64,000 nt of DNA from JAXDMK01 sp963790325 (GTDB taxonomy: Bacteria > Actinomycetota > Acidimicrobiia > Acidimicrobiales > AC-14). The notes beneath the pieces are model-generated. The model was not told the origin of the DNA and searched no databases. It saw only the letters and a list, made by a program, of their open reading frames with translations. The stretch covers positions 62,001 through 126,000 of the forward strand of contig CAWBNY010000003.1 in assembly GCA_963790325.1 (NCBI GenBank), given 5' to 3'. Made by a program: the position numbers and the translations under genes. Below are positions 33,273-42,217 of this stretch, in pieces. Each line of letters opens with the position of its first letter. The stretch's first letter is position 1.

Positions 33273-35873
33273 GTGAACTCCTTCGAGATCTCGGGCCGGC
33301 GCACGCTCGTCGTCGTCGGCAACGGCATGGTCGGGCACAAGCTGCTCGAGGTCCTCCTCGACCGGGGGGCGACCGCGGAGTGGGACATCGTCACCTTCTG
33401 CGAGGAGCGGCGCCTGGCCTACGACCGGGTCGGCCTGAGCTCGTTCTTCGACGGGACGTCGGCCGAGGAGCTCTCCCTCGTCCAGCCCGGGTTCTTCGAG
33501 CGCTTCGGCCTCACCGTCCACGTGGGGGACGCGGTGGCGTCCATCGACCGGGGCCGGGCCACCGTCACCTCTCGCAACGGGATGACGATCGCCTACGACG
33601 CCCTGGTCCTGGCCACCGGCTCTTACCCGTTCGTCCCCCCGCTGCCGGGGAACGACGCCCCCGGGTGCTTCGTCTACCGCACCCTCGACGACCTGGAGGC
33701 GATCCGGCACTACGCCCAGGCGTGCCGGGCAGGCGCAGTGGTCGGTGGGGGGCTCCTGGGCCTGGAGGCGGCCAACGCCCTGCGCTGCCTGGGGCTCGAC
33801 ACCCACGTCGTCGAGTTCGCCGACCGGCTCATGCCCATGCAGGTCGACGACGGCGGTTCGTCGGCCCTGCGCCGGCGGATCGAGGAGCTCCACGTCAAGA
33901 TCCACACCGGGATGAGGACGGAGGAGATCCTCCGTGACCGTCGGGGCCGGGTGCGGGGGATGCGCTTCGCCAACGACGGTGTCGACGATCTGGCGGTGGG
34001 CATGGTCGTGTTCTCCGCCGGCATCCGGCCCCGGGACGAGCTGGCCCGCGCCGCCGGCCTCCAGATGGGGGAGCGGGGCGGGGTCGTCGTCGACGAGGCC
34101 TGCCGCACGTCGGACCCCAAGATCTACGCCATCGGCGAGTGCGCCCTCGCCCCCGACGGCAGCGTCGCCCGGCGCCGCATCTACGGTCTGGTGGCGCCCG
34201 GCTACGCCATGGCCCGGGTGGTGGCCGACCGCATCCTCGGCGGCGAGGCCACCTTCCTCGGGGCCGACATGTCGACCAAGCTCAAGCTCCTCGGCATCGA
34301 CGTGGCCAGCTTCGGCGACGCCTTCGCCTCGTCGCCGGGTGCCGAGTCGGTCACCTACAGCGACCCCCTGGCCAACGTCTACAAGCGGCTCGTCGTCGGC
34401 CCCCCCGACCGCAGGGGGGGCCGCACCGTCATAGGCGGGATGCTCGTCGGCGACGCGTCCCTCTACCAGACCCTGGTGCAGATGGTCCGGGGCGACATGC
34501 CGACGCCCGACCACCCCGAGGAGCTCATCTTCCCCGCCCGCACCGGCAGCGGGCCCCCCACCATGGGGGTCGGCGGGCTCTCCGACACGGCCGTCGTGTG
34601 CTCGTGCAACAACGTCGACAAGGGCGCGATCTGCACCGCCATCGCCGGCGGGGCCCAGACGGTGGGGGCGATGAAGGAGTGCACCGCCGCCGGCACCGGC
34701 TGCGGCGGGTGCGTCCCCCTGGTCACCGAGCTGCTCAAGTTCGAGATGAGGCGCCTCGGGCTGGAGGTCAACACCAACCTGTGCGAGCACTTCGCCTACA
34801 GCCGCCAGGAGCTGTTCGACCTGGTCCGGGTGCACCGGATCACCTCGTTCTCCGAGCTGGTCACCAGCCACGGCCGGGGCAAGGGGTGCGAGATCTGCAA
34901 GCCGGCGGTGGCGTCGATGCTGGCCTCCATGGGCGGCGGCTACATCCTCGACGGGGAGCAGGCCACCCTCCAGGACACCAACGACCACTTCCTGGCCAAC
35001 CTCCAGCGGGACGGCACCTACTCGGTGATCCCCCGGGTCCCGGGGGGCGAGATCACCCCTGACCAGCTCATCTGCATCGGCGAGGTGGCCAAGGAGTTCG
35101 GCCTCTACACCAAGATCACGGGGGGTCAGCGGATCGATCTGTTCGGGGCCCGGGTCGACCAGCTGCCGCACATCTGGAGCCGGCTGATCGCGGTGGGGAT
35201 GGAGTCGGGCCACGCCTACGGCAAGGCCCTGCGCACGGTGAAGTCGTGCGTGGGCAACACCTGGTGCCGGTTCGGGGTGCAGGACTCGGTCGGCCTGGCC
35301 ATCGACCTCGAGCTCCGCTACCGGGGCCTGCGGGCGCCCCACAAGATCAAGGCGGCGGTGTCCGGGTGCACCCGGGAGTGCGCCGAGGCCCAGGGCAAGG
35401 ACTTCGGGGTCATCGCCACCGAGAAGGGGTGGAACGTCTACGTCTGCGGCAACGGCGGCATGAAGCCCCAGCACGCGGTGCTGCTGGCCGCCGACCTCGA
35501 CACCGACACCGTCTTCCGGTATCTCGACCGCTTCCTGATGTTCTACATCCGCACCGCCGACCGCCTGGAGCGCACCAACGTGTGGTTCAACAAGCTGGAG
35601 GGCGGGATCGACCACCTGCGGCGGGTGATCATCGACGACGCCCTGGGCATCTGCGCCGAGCTGGAGGCCGACATGGCCCACCACGTGGCCACCTACCAGT
35701 GCGAGTGGAAGGCAACCGTCGACGACCCCGAGCGGGTCCGGCGGTTCCGGTCGTTCGTGAACTCGGACGAGGTCGACCCCAACGTGGTCTTCGTCAGCGA
35801 ACGGGGTCAGCCCCGGCCGGCCCGTCCGGGCGTGGAGAAGCCCGACCCGCGGGTGCTGGCGGCGGGCCGGTGA
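33273..35873 (+). CDS. nirB: Assimilatory nitrite reductase large subunit NirB
   Basis: NAD(P)H-dependent sirohaem nitrite reductase: nitrite to ammonium in the cytoplasm. 866 residues from GTG 33273. An FAD/NADH dehydrogenase domain (LVVVGNGMVGHKLLEVL, VVGGGLLGLEAANAL, YAIGECAL) is followed by BFD-like [2Fe-2S] segments (VCSCNNVDKGAICTA, TGCGGCVPLV, KGCEICKP). The sirohaem/4Fe-4S ligands are in SCVGNTWCRFGVQDS and VSGCTRECAEAQGKDFG. An in-frame upstream ATG-like extension to 33216 has no family sequence. It overlaps nirD by 4 bp. Confidence 0.94.
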   Translation: MNSFEISGRRTLVVVGNGMVGHKLLEVLLDRGATAEWDIVTFCEERRLAYDRVGLSSFFDGTSAEELSLVQPGFFERFGLTVHVGDAVASIDRGRATVTSRNGMTIAYDALVLATGSYPFVPPLPGNDAPGCFVYRTLDDLEAIRHYAQACRAGAVVGGGLLGLEAANALRCLGLDTHVVEFADRLMPMQVDDGGSSALRRRIEELHVKIHTGMRTEEILRDRRGRVRGMRFANDGVDDLAVGMVVFSAGIRPRDELARAAGLQMGERGGVVVDEACRTSDPKIYAIGECALAPDGSVARRRIYGLVAPGYAMARVVADRILGGEATFLGADMSTKLKLLGIDVASFGDAFASSPGAESVTYSDPLANVYKRLVVGPPDRRGGRTVIGGMLVGDASLYQTLVQMVRGDMPTPDHPEELIFPARTGSGPPTMGVGGLSDTAVVCSCNNVDKGAICTAIAGGAQTVGAMKECTAAGTGCGGCVPLVTELLKFEMRRLGLEVNTNLCEHFAYSRQELFDLVRVHRITSFSELVTSHGRGKGCEICKPAVASMLASMGGGYILDGEQATLQDTNDHFLANLQRDGTYSVIPRVPGGEITPDQLICIGEVAKEFGLYTKITGGQRIDLFGARVDQLPHIWSRLIAVGMESGHAYGKALRTVKSCVGNTWCRFGVQDSVGLAIDLELRYRGLRAPHKIKAAVSGCTRECAEAQGKDFGVIATEKGWNVYVCGNGGMKPQHAVLLAADLDTDTVFRYLDRFLMFYIRTADRLERTNVWFNKLEGGIDHLRRVIIDDALGICAELEADMAHHVATYQCEWKATVDDPERVRRFRSFVNSDEVDPNVVFVSERGQPRPARPGVEKPDPRVLAAGR

Positions 35874-36211
35874 AGGCGCCGTCGCCCACCGCGGTCTGGG
35901 TCGACGTGTGCGCGCTGGACGACCTCGTCCCCGAGCGGGGCGTGGCCGCCCTGGTCGGCGGCCATCAGGTGGCGGTGTTCCTGGTCGACGGCGAGCTCCA
36001 CGCGGTGTCCAACTTCGATCCCTTCAGCAAGGCGTTCGTCCTCTCCCGGGGCATCGTCGGCTCCCGGGGCGACCGGTTGAAGGTGGCCTCCCCCGTCTAC
36101 AAGCAGTCGTTCGACCTCCGCACCGGCGAGTGCCTCGACAACGCGTCGGTGGCGGTTCCCGTCTTCGGCGTCCGCCAGGTCGACGGGCGGGTCCAGGTGG
36201 CCCAGCCGTGA
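35870..36211 (+). CDS. nirD: Nitrite reductase small subunit NirD
   Basis: 113-residue Rieske-fold accessory subunit of NirB. It has WVDVCALDDLVPERGVAALV, VAVFLVDGELHAVSNFDPFS, LSRGIVGSRGD and VASPVYKQSFDLRTGECLD, the NirD-specific sequence in which the iron ligands of true Rieske proteins are replaced, so no cluster is expected. The GTG at 35870 overlaps the nirB stop, and its stop overlaps the next GTG. Confidence 0.93.
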   Translation: MKAPSPTAVWVDVCALDDLVPERGVAALVGGHQVAVFLVDGELHAVSNFDPFSKAFVLSRGIVGSRGDRLKVASPVYKQSFDLRTGECLDNASVAVPVFGVRQVDGRVQVAQP

Positions 36212-37659
36212 CCCTCGCCCCTGCCCTGTTGCCCCTGGAGGACGGGGAGCAGTACCGGTTCACGTTCGACATGAACTCGTGCGTGGGCTGCCACTCGTGC
36301 GAGGTGGCGTGCGCCGAGCAGAACGGGACCTCGATCGGCGAGGCGTGGCGGCGGGTGGGCGAGCTGGAGAGCGGGACGTTCCCCACCACCCGGCGGTTCA
36401 ACCTCTCCATGGCCTGCAACCACTGCCTGGAGCCGACGTGCCTGTCCGGCTGCCCCACCAACGCCTACGAGAAGCTGGGGAACGGGATCGTCGTCCACCA
36501 CCCCGACGAGTGCGTCGGGTGCCAGTACTGCATGTGGAACTGCCCGTACGAGGTCCCGGTGTTCGACAAGGTCAAGCGGATCGTGTCCAAGTGCGACATG
36601 TGCCGACCCCGGATCGACGCCGGCCAGTCCCCGGCCTGCGTCCTGTCGTGCCCCACCCACGCCATCGGGCTGGAGAAGGTCGACGTGGCCGCGTGGCGGG
36701 CCGACCACTCGGGTGGCGATGCTCCCGGTCTGCCGCCGGTGGCGATCACGATGTCGACCACGCGCATCGTGCCGCCCAAGATCGACGCCGGCAGGATGAC
36801 AGCGGCCGACGACCACCGGGTCGAGCCGGAGGACGCCCACTGGCCGCTGGTGGCGCTCACCCTGCTCACCCAGCTGTCCCTGGGCATGGTGGCGGCCACC
36901 GTCGTCCTGCACCTGGCCGGATTCGTCTCCCGGGGCTCGGCGGTGGGCGCCTTCGCCGCCGGGGCGGTGGCCCTGGCCGCGTCGCTCCTGCACCTGGGCC
37001 AGCCGGCCCGGGCCTTGAAGGCCCTGCGCAACGTGCGCACGTCGTGGCTCAGCCGGGAGGTGGCCCTGTTCTCCGCCTTCTCGGGGCTGTCGCTGGCGTA
37101 CGCGGCGTCGCTGCACGAGGTGGTGGGCGTGGCCGCGGTGGTCGCCGGCGGGCTGGGCGTGTACGCCAGCGGCCGGTTGTACCTGGTTCCGGCCCGTCCG
37201 GTGTGGAACTCGTGGCGGACGCCGACGGCGTTCTTCGCCACCGCCGCCGCCACCGGTCCACTGCTTGCCTACTTCACCCTCGACCGGTCGCGGGTGACGA
37301 CGGGCTGGCTGGTGATGCTGGTCGCCGTGGCCGGCGCCGGCACCGCGGCCCAGGTGGCGGTGGCCCTGCACCTGGCCCGGACGGCGCGGAGGGGGGTCGA
37401 CCGCCAGCACCAGGGCACGGCGCACCTCCTCCTCGACCGCTTCGGGGGCCGGTTCCAGGCCCGGCTGGCGTTGGCCCTGGTCGGTCTGCTCCTCCTGGCC
37501 GGGGCCCTGCTCGAACCCCTCTCGGGGGCGGCCGCCGCCGGAAGGGTGGGAGCGGCAGTGGTGGTGGTGGCTGCGGGCGAGCTGGTGGGACGGTGGCTGT
37601 TCTACGTCACGGTCGTCCCCTTCCGGGTGGCCGGGAGCTTCTTCCGGACCCGGTCGTGA
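36208..37659 (+). CDS. Fused DmsB-like 4Fe-4S ferredoxin and DmsC-like membrane anchor
   Basis: 483 residues. The first 180 form a four-cluster ferredoxin: CVGCHSCEVAC (from Cys25), CNHCLEPTCLSGC, CVGCQYCMWNCPYEVP and CDMCRPRIDAG...CVLSCPTHA. From about residue 215 there are seven or eight membrane helices of the DmsC/NrfD-like anchor type, with LLHLGQPARALKALRNVRTS WLSREV (the first run ends at TS). Such pairs carry electrons between menaquinol and a molybdenum subunit. Here the gene lies between nirD and the nitrate reductase, so it probably links that reductase to the quinone pool; this is inferred from position. GTG 36208 overlaps the nirD stop. Confidence 0.85.
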   Translation: MTLAPALLPLEDGEQYRFTFDMNSCVGCHSCEVACAEQNGTSIGEAWRRVGELESGTFPTTRRFNLSMACNHCLEPTCLSGCPTNAYEKLGNGIVVHHPDECVGCQYCMWNCPYEVPVFDKVKRIVSKCDMCRPRIDAGQSPACVLSCPTHAIGLEKVDVAAWRADHSGGDAPGLPPVAITMSTTRIVPPKIDAGRMTAADDHRVEPEDAHWPLVALTLLTQLSLGMVAATVVLHLAGFVSRGSAVGAFAAGAVALAASLLHLGQPARALKALRNVRTSWLSREVALFSAFSGLSLAYAASLHEVVGVAAVVAGGLGVYASGRLYLVPARPVWNSWRTPTAFFATAAATGPLLAYFTLDRSRVTTGWLVMLVAVAGAGTAAQVAVALHLARTARRGVDRQHQGTAHLLLDRFGGRFQARLALALVGLLLLAGALLEPLSGAAAAGRVGAAVVVVAAGELVGRWLFYVTVVPFRVAGSFFRTRS

Positions 37660-37669
37660 CCGGCCCCCC

Positions 37670-39784
37670 ATGACCTATGTGGCCGACGACACCTACGGGG
37701 TGATGCGGGAGGAGGTGCGTCCCGATCGGTGGGTGCGCACCACCTGCGGCTACTGCTCCGTCGGCTGCGGGATGCTCCTCGGGGTCAAGGAGGGGCGGGC
37801 GGTGGCGGTGGCGGGCGACCCCGCCCACCCGGTCAACCGGGGCCGGCTGTGCCCCAAGGGGCTGTCCGAGCACCAGACGATCGCCGCCGACGGCCGCCTG
37901 ACCACGCCCACCATCGGCGGCCAGTCGTGCACGTGGGATGCGGCGATGGGGTCGATGGTGGTCGGCTTCCGTCGCCTGCTCCACGAGCACGGGCCCGACT
38001 CGGTGGCGATCCTGTCCACCGGCCAGCTGGTGACGGAGGAGTTCTACGCCCTGGGCAAGCTGGCCCGGCTGGGCCTGGGCCTGCGCCACTACGACGGCAA
38101 CACCACCCTGTGCATGGCCAGCGCGGTGTCGGGCTACAAGAAGACGTTCGGGTCCGACGGCCCGCCCGGCGCCTACGCCGACCTGGAGACGGCCGACTGC
38201 ATCCTCCTGGTGGGGGCCAACATCGCCGACAACCACCCCCTGCTCGCCCCCCGGGTGCTCGGCAACACCGCCGCCACCGTGATCGTGGTCGACCCCCGGG
38301 TCACGAAGACGGCGATGATGGCCGACCTCCACCTGGCCATCCGGCCCCGCACCGACATAGTCCTGCTCAACGGGATGATGAAGATCCTCATCGACGAGGG
38401 GCTGGTCGACCGGGCCTACGTCGATGCCCACACCTCCGGATACGCGGAGCTGGCCGCCCACGTGGCCGGCTACGACCTCGACCGGGTGGCGGCCGAGTGC
38501 GGGGTGGAGGCCGGACTGGTCCGGGCCGCGGCCCTCGCCTTCGGGCGGGCGGGGTCGGCCACCGCCGCCTGGACGATGGGGGTCAACCACTCCACCCAGG
38601 GGACGGAGACCGTCACCCTCCTCAACTCCCTGTGCCTGATCACGGGCAACGTGGGCAAGGCGGGCGCGTCGCCGTTCTCCATCACCGGCCAGTGCAACGC
38701 CATGGGCACCCGGGAGGCGGGGGCCACCGCCTCCATCCCCGGCTACCGGGCGTGGGACTCGGCCGCCGACCGGGAGGAGATCGCCCGCCTGTGGAACTGG
38801 CCGGTCGAGCGCCTGCCCACGGCACGGGGCCGGGCCTACCCCGACATCATCGAGGGCGTCTACGACGGGACGATCAAGGGCTTGTGGATCATCGCCACCA
38901 ACCCGCCCGTGTCGTTCCCCAACCGGGGCCGCCTGGAGCGGGCCCTGGGCAACCTCGAGCTGCTGGTGGTGCAGGACGGGTTCGAGACGCCCACCACCGC
39001 CCTGGCCCACATCGTGCTCCCGGCCGCCATCTGGGGCGAGAAGGACGGGACCTACACCAACGCCGAGCGCCGGGTGTCCCGGGTCCGGGCTGCGCTGCCC
39101 CCGCCGGGTTCGGCCAAGTCCGACTTCGACATCTTCCTGGCCGTGGCCGAGGCGCTCGGCGTGCGCCAGGCCCTGTACCCCGGGTGGACGGGCCCGGAGG
39201 ACGCCTTCCGGGAGTGGGGCCGGGTGTCGGCCGGACGGCTGTGCGACTACTCGGGGATGACGTGGGACCTCGTCGATCTCCACGGCGGGGTGCAGTGGCC
39301 CTGCCCCCCGGGGTCGGCCGGCGCGCCCCGGCTGTACGAGGACGGCGAGTTCGGCACCCCCGACGGCCGGGCCCGGTTGTATTGCGTATCACCCGAGCCC
39401 ATCGCCGATGCCGTGTCGGACCGCTTTCCGTTCCTCCTGAACACCGGCCGCACCGTCGAGCACTGGCACACCCGCACCAAGACGGGCCGGGTCGACATCC
39501 TGGAGCATCTCGCCCCCGAGGGGTGGGTGGAGGTCAACCCGGCCGACGCCGCCCGCCTCAAGGTGTTGGCCGGCGACCGGGTCCGTCTCGTGTCCCGCCG
39601 GGGGATCGTGGCCGGCGTCCCGGTTCGGGTCACCGCCACCATCCGGGAGGGCGAGGTCTTCATGCCCTTCCACTACGACGAGCTGTGCGTCAACCGCCTC
39701 ACCGTCGACGAGTTCGACCCCGTCTCCCGGGAGCCGAACTACAAGCAGTCGGCCGTCCACATCGAGCGGATGGCCCCGACCTAG
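37670..39784 (+). CDS. Molybdopterin nitrate reductase catalytic subunit (NasA/NarB type)
   Basis: 704 residues, Mo-bis-MGD oxidoreductase. The N-terminal [4Fe-4S] site is CGYCSVGCG...CPKG (Cys26, 29, 33, 61). The likely molybdenum ligand is Cys148 in NTTLCMASAV. Further family sequence: LVGANIADNHPLLAPR, MGVNHSTQGTETV, GQCNAMGTREAG, IATNPPVS, FPNRGRLERALG and the C-terminal HWHTRTKTGRV and MPFHYDELCVNRLT, all typical of assimilatory nitrate reductases. There is no Tat signal, so it is cytoplasmic. It lacks the C-terminal BFD-type [2Fe-2S] domain of larger NasA proteins, which agrees with electrons coming from the adjacent DmsBC-like fusion. ATG 37670, 10 bp after that gene. Confidence 0.9.
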   Translation: MTYVADDTYGVMREEVRPDRWVRTTCGYCSVGCGMLLGVKEGRAVAVAGDPAHPVNRGRLCPKGLSEHQTIAADGRLTTPTIGGQSCTWDAAMGSMVVGFRRLLHEHGPDSVAILSTGQLVTEEFYALGKLARLGLGLRHYDGNTTLCMASAVSGYKKTFGSDGPPGAYADLETADCILLVGANIADNHPLLAPRVLGNTAATVIVVDPRVTKTAMMADLHLAIRPRTDIVLLNGMMKILIDEGLVDRAYVDAHTSGYAELAAHVAGYDLDRVAAECGVEAGLVRAAALAFGRAGSATAAWTMGVNHSTQGTETVTLLNSLCLITGNVGKAGASPFSITGQCNAMGTREAGATASIPGYRAWDSAADREEIARLWNWPVERLPTARGRAYPDIIEGVYDGTIKGLWIIATNPPVSFPNRGRLERALGNLELLVVQDGFETPTTALAHIVLPAAIWGEKDGTYTNAERRVSRVRAALPPPGSAKSDFDIFLAVAEALGVRQALYPGWTGPEDAFREWGRVSAGRLCDYSGMTWDLVDLHGGVQWPCPPGSAGAPRLYEDGEFGTPDGRARLYCVSPEPIADAVSDRFPFLLNTGRTVEHWHTRTKTGRVDILEHLAPEGWVEVNPADAARLKVLAGDRVRLVSRRGIVAGVPVRVTATIREGEVFMPFHYDELCVNRLTVDEFDPVSREPNYKQSAVHIERMAPT

Positions 39785-39803
39785 GCGGGCGCCCCCCCGG
39801 GGG

Positions 39804-39809
39804 TAGCGT
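39804..39809 (+). promoter_or_regulatory. Candidate -10 (TAGCGT) for the SIMPL-domain gene
   Basis: TAGCGT ends 7 nt before the GTG at 39817 with no Shine-Dalgarno between. Suggests that this small gene has its own leaderless transcript although it lies in the nitrate island. Confidence 0.4.
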
Positions 39810-39816
39810 CGGCGAA

Positions 39817-40470
39817 GTGGACGAGGCGATCCTGGTGCGGGGGACGGGCCAGGGCCGGGCGATGCCCGACCGGGCCGTGGTGCGGGTGACGGTGGAGGCC
39901 GACGGCGCCGATCGCGACGACGCCTACCGGGAGGTGGTCCGGCTGGCCACCCAGGTCGACGCCGTCCTGGCCGAGCGGCGGGCGGCCCTCGACCGCACCA
40001 TCACCGCCTCCCTGGTCGTGCAGCCCAGGACCCGTTGGCGCAAGGGCGAGAGCGTGCGCACCGGGTGGCGGGCGAGCCGGACGTCGGTGGTGGAGGTGGT
40101 CGACTTCTCCGTGCTCGGTGACCTCCTGGCCGAGGCGGCCGCCGCCGGCGGCGCGGTCGACGGCCCGTCGTGGGAGCTCGACCCGATCAATCCCGTCCAC
40201 CTCGACGTCCGCCGGCTGGCCGCCACCGACGCCCGCCGGCGGGCCGACGACTATGCCGCCGCCCTCGGCCTGCGGGTCACCGGCGTGGCATGGGTGGCCG
40301 AGCCCGGCCTCCGCCCCACGACCTCGGACGCGGCGGGGGGTTTTGCGCCCATGATGGCCCGGGCCGCCTTCGCCGCCGGGTCCCCCGAGGCCGAGGTGAT
40401 CGACGTCACCCCCGACCAGATGACCGTCGACGCGGCCGTCGACGTGGCCTTCACCTTCGCCGCCGGCTGA
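39817..40470 (+). CDS. SIMPL-domain (DUF541) protein
   Basis: 217 residues. VRGTGQGRAMPDRAVVRVTV at the start and the alternating beta/alpha pattern with DPINPVHLDVRRLAATDARR and RADDYAAALGLRVTGV match the SIMPL (YggE/BP26) domain. Most family members are secreted, but no signal peptide is visible here. Function unknown. It lies between the nitrate reductase and narK and is probably a passenger with its own promoter. Confidence 0.72.
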   Translation: MDEAILVRGTGQGRAMPDRAVVRVTVEADGADRDDAYREVVRLATQVDAVLAERRAALDRTITASLVVQPRTRWRKGESVRTGWRASRTSVVEVVDFSVLGDLLAEAAAAGGAVDGPSWELDPINPVHLDVRRLAATDARRRADDYAAALGLRVTGVAWVAEPGLRPTTSDAAGGFAPMMARAAFAAGSPEAEVIDVTPDQMTVDAAVDVAFTFAAG

Positions 40471-40501
40471 CGTCCGCCACGGCGGCCCGCCGACCCGGCG
40501 G

Positions 40502-40553
40502 CCGATGTGAACGGCTCCGCACATCGGGGTCTCCGGCGCTGTGCGGGAGCCGT
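40502..40553. promoter_or_regulatory. Shared nitrate-island motif and overlapping inverted repeats before narK
   Basis: GTGAACGG (40507) with downstream TCGGGGT and TCCGG repeats the sequence at 33005-33035, and a second GTG at 40541 keeps the 34-bp spacing. The same bases form two alternative dyads: CCGATGTG/CACATCGG (40502-40509 and 40520-40527, perfect 8 bp) and a larger stem of about 13 bp with one bulge (40511-40523 and 40540-40553). Candidate operator, attenuator or terminator of the upstream gene. Confidence 0.55.
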
Positions 40554-40659
40554 CATCAAGCTCTGACCGGCCGGAAACGGCCCCGAAGGCTGCGACTCCT
40601 AGGTTCCCCGACGAGGGTCGAACGCTCGATCCGATGCCCAGGCCACCCCGGAGGCGACT

Positions 40660-42186
40660 GTGACCCGAACCGACACCATCACCGCTCCCGCGCCGGCCGC
40701 GCCCGCCGCCGGCCGGAGACGGCGGGGGCGTTGGATCGACCATTGGGAGCCGGAGGATCCGATCTTCTGGGAGCAGACGGGCAAGAAGGTCGCGGCCCGG
40801 AACCTGCGCTTCTCGATCCTCGCCGAGCACATGGGCTTCTGCATCTGGGTCCTGTGGACGATCGTGGTCATCAACCTGGCCAACATCGGGATCATCCTGT
40901 CGGTCTCGGAGCTGTTCCTGCTCACGGCGGTGCCCAACCTGGTCGGCTCGTTCCTGCGCATCCCCTACACGTTCGCCGTGCCCCGCTTCGGGGGACGGGC
41001 GTGGACGGCGATCAGCGCCTCCCTGCTCTTCATCCCCAGCCTGCTCCTGGCCATCGTGGTGCCCAGCGGCTGGCTCGCCGCGCAGGCTCACGACACCCAG
41101 CTGTGGGTCCTCGTGGCCTGCGCCGCCACCGCCGGCTTCGGCGGCGGAAACTTCTCGTCCTCGATGTTCAACATCTCGTTCTTCTATCCGGAGGGCAGGA
41201 AGGGCTACGCCCTGGGGATGAACGCGGCCGGCGGCAACCTCGGTGTCGCCACCGCCCAGCTGCTCGTCCCCCTGGCCATCATCGTGGGGGTGCCGGCGGC
41301 GGCGTTGAAGCTGCCGGTGCACCAGATCCAGATGGCCTACGCCGGCCTGATGTGGCTGCCGCTGATCGCCCTGGCCGCCATCTGCGCCTGGCTCTACATG
41401 GACAGCCTGACGCAGGTGAAGGCCGATAGGCGCTCCTACGTCACGTCCCTCGGCTACGGCCAGACGTGGATCATGTCGTTCCTGTACATCGGGACGTTCG
41501 GATCCTTCATCGGCTTCTCCTTCACCCTCCCGCTGGTGATCAAGAACACGTTCCCGGAGTTCCTGGCCGGCCACCCGTTCATCGCCACCTACCTGGCCGG
41601 GCTCGGGTTCGTGGGGGCGCTGATCGGCTCGGTGTCGCGGCCGCTCGGCGGCTGGCTGTCGGACAGGGTCGGCGGATCCCGGGTCACCCTGGCCGTGTTC
41701 GGGGGGATGGCAGTCTCCACCGGGATCGCCATCGCCGGGGTCCAGAGCCGCAGCTTCCCCCTGTTCTTCGGCTCCTACATGGTGATCTTCCTGCTGGCGG
41801 GCATGGGCAACGGCTCGACCTACAAGATGATCCCGTCCATCTTCGCCGTCCTCGGCCGGCGGGAGGCGGAGGCCACGGGTGTGGAGCCGCGGGCCATGGC
41901 GGTCGAGTTCAAGCGCCGGGCGGCGGCGGTCATCGGCATCGCGGGGGCGATCGGGGCCTTCGGCGGCTTCCTCATCCAGGTGGTGCTGCGCCAGGCCAGC
42001 CTCGAGGTGTCGGCCCTGGTCAAGGCGGCCGGGACACCCGCCGAGAAGGTGGCGGTGGCGGCCGCCAACGCCGACTGGTCGGTGCCCGCGTTGAAGATCT
42101 TCCTCGTGTCCTACCTGGTCTTCGCCGCCGTGACCTGGGCCTTCTACCTCCGGCGGAGCGCCAGCTTCTCCCGGTTGTCGGTGTGA
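40660..42186 (+). CDS. narK: Nitrate/nitrite transporter NarK (MFS)
   Basis: 508-residue major facilitator with about 12 membrane helices and a cytoplasmic N-terminus (WIDHWEPEDPIFWEQTGKKV AARN, typical of actinobacterial NarK; first run ends at KV). Nitrate-signature regions are GGNFSSSMFNISFFYPEGRK with NAAGGNLG, and GMGNGSTYKMIP. A long loop near residues 395-420 (GRREAEATGVEPRAMAVEFK) is usual for the subgroup. It imports nitrate or exchanges it with nitrite. GTG 40660 with GGAGG at 40650-40654. It completes the nitrate island. Confidence 0.92.
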   Translation: MTRTDTITAPAPAAPAAGRRRRGRWIDHWEPEDPIFWEQTGKKVAARNLRFSILAEHMGFCIWVLWTIVVINLANIGIILSVSELFLLTAVPNLVGSFLRIPYTFAVPRFGGRAWTAISASLLFIPSLLLAIVVPSGWLAAQAHDTQLWVLVACAATAGFGGGNFSSSMFNISFFYPEGRKGYALGMNAAGGNLGVATAQLLVPLAIIVGVPAAALKLPVHQIQMAYAGLMWLPLIALAAICAWLYMDSLTQVKADRRSYVTSLGYGQTWIMSFLYIGTFGSFIGFSFTLPLVIKNTFPEFLAGHPFIATYLAGLGFVGALIGSVSRPLGGWLSDRVGGSRVTLAVFGGMAVSTGIAIAGVQSRSFPLFFGSYMVIFLLAGMGNGSTYKMIPSIFAVLGRREAEATGVEPRAMAVEFKRRAAAVIGIAGAIGAFGGFLIQVVLRQASLEVSALVKAAGTPAEKVAVAAANADWSVPALKIFLVSYLVFAAVTWAFYLRRSASFSRLSV

Positions 42187-42217
42187 CCGGGCCGGCGACC
42201 CGTCCCGGGGCGGCGGT

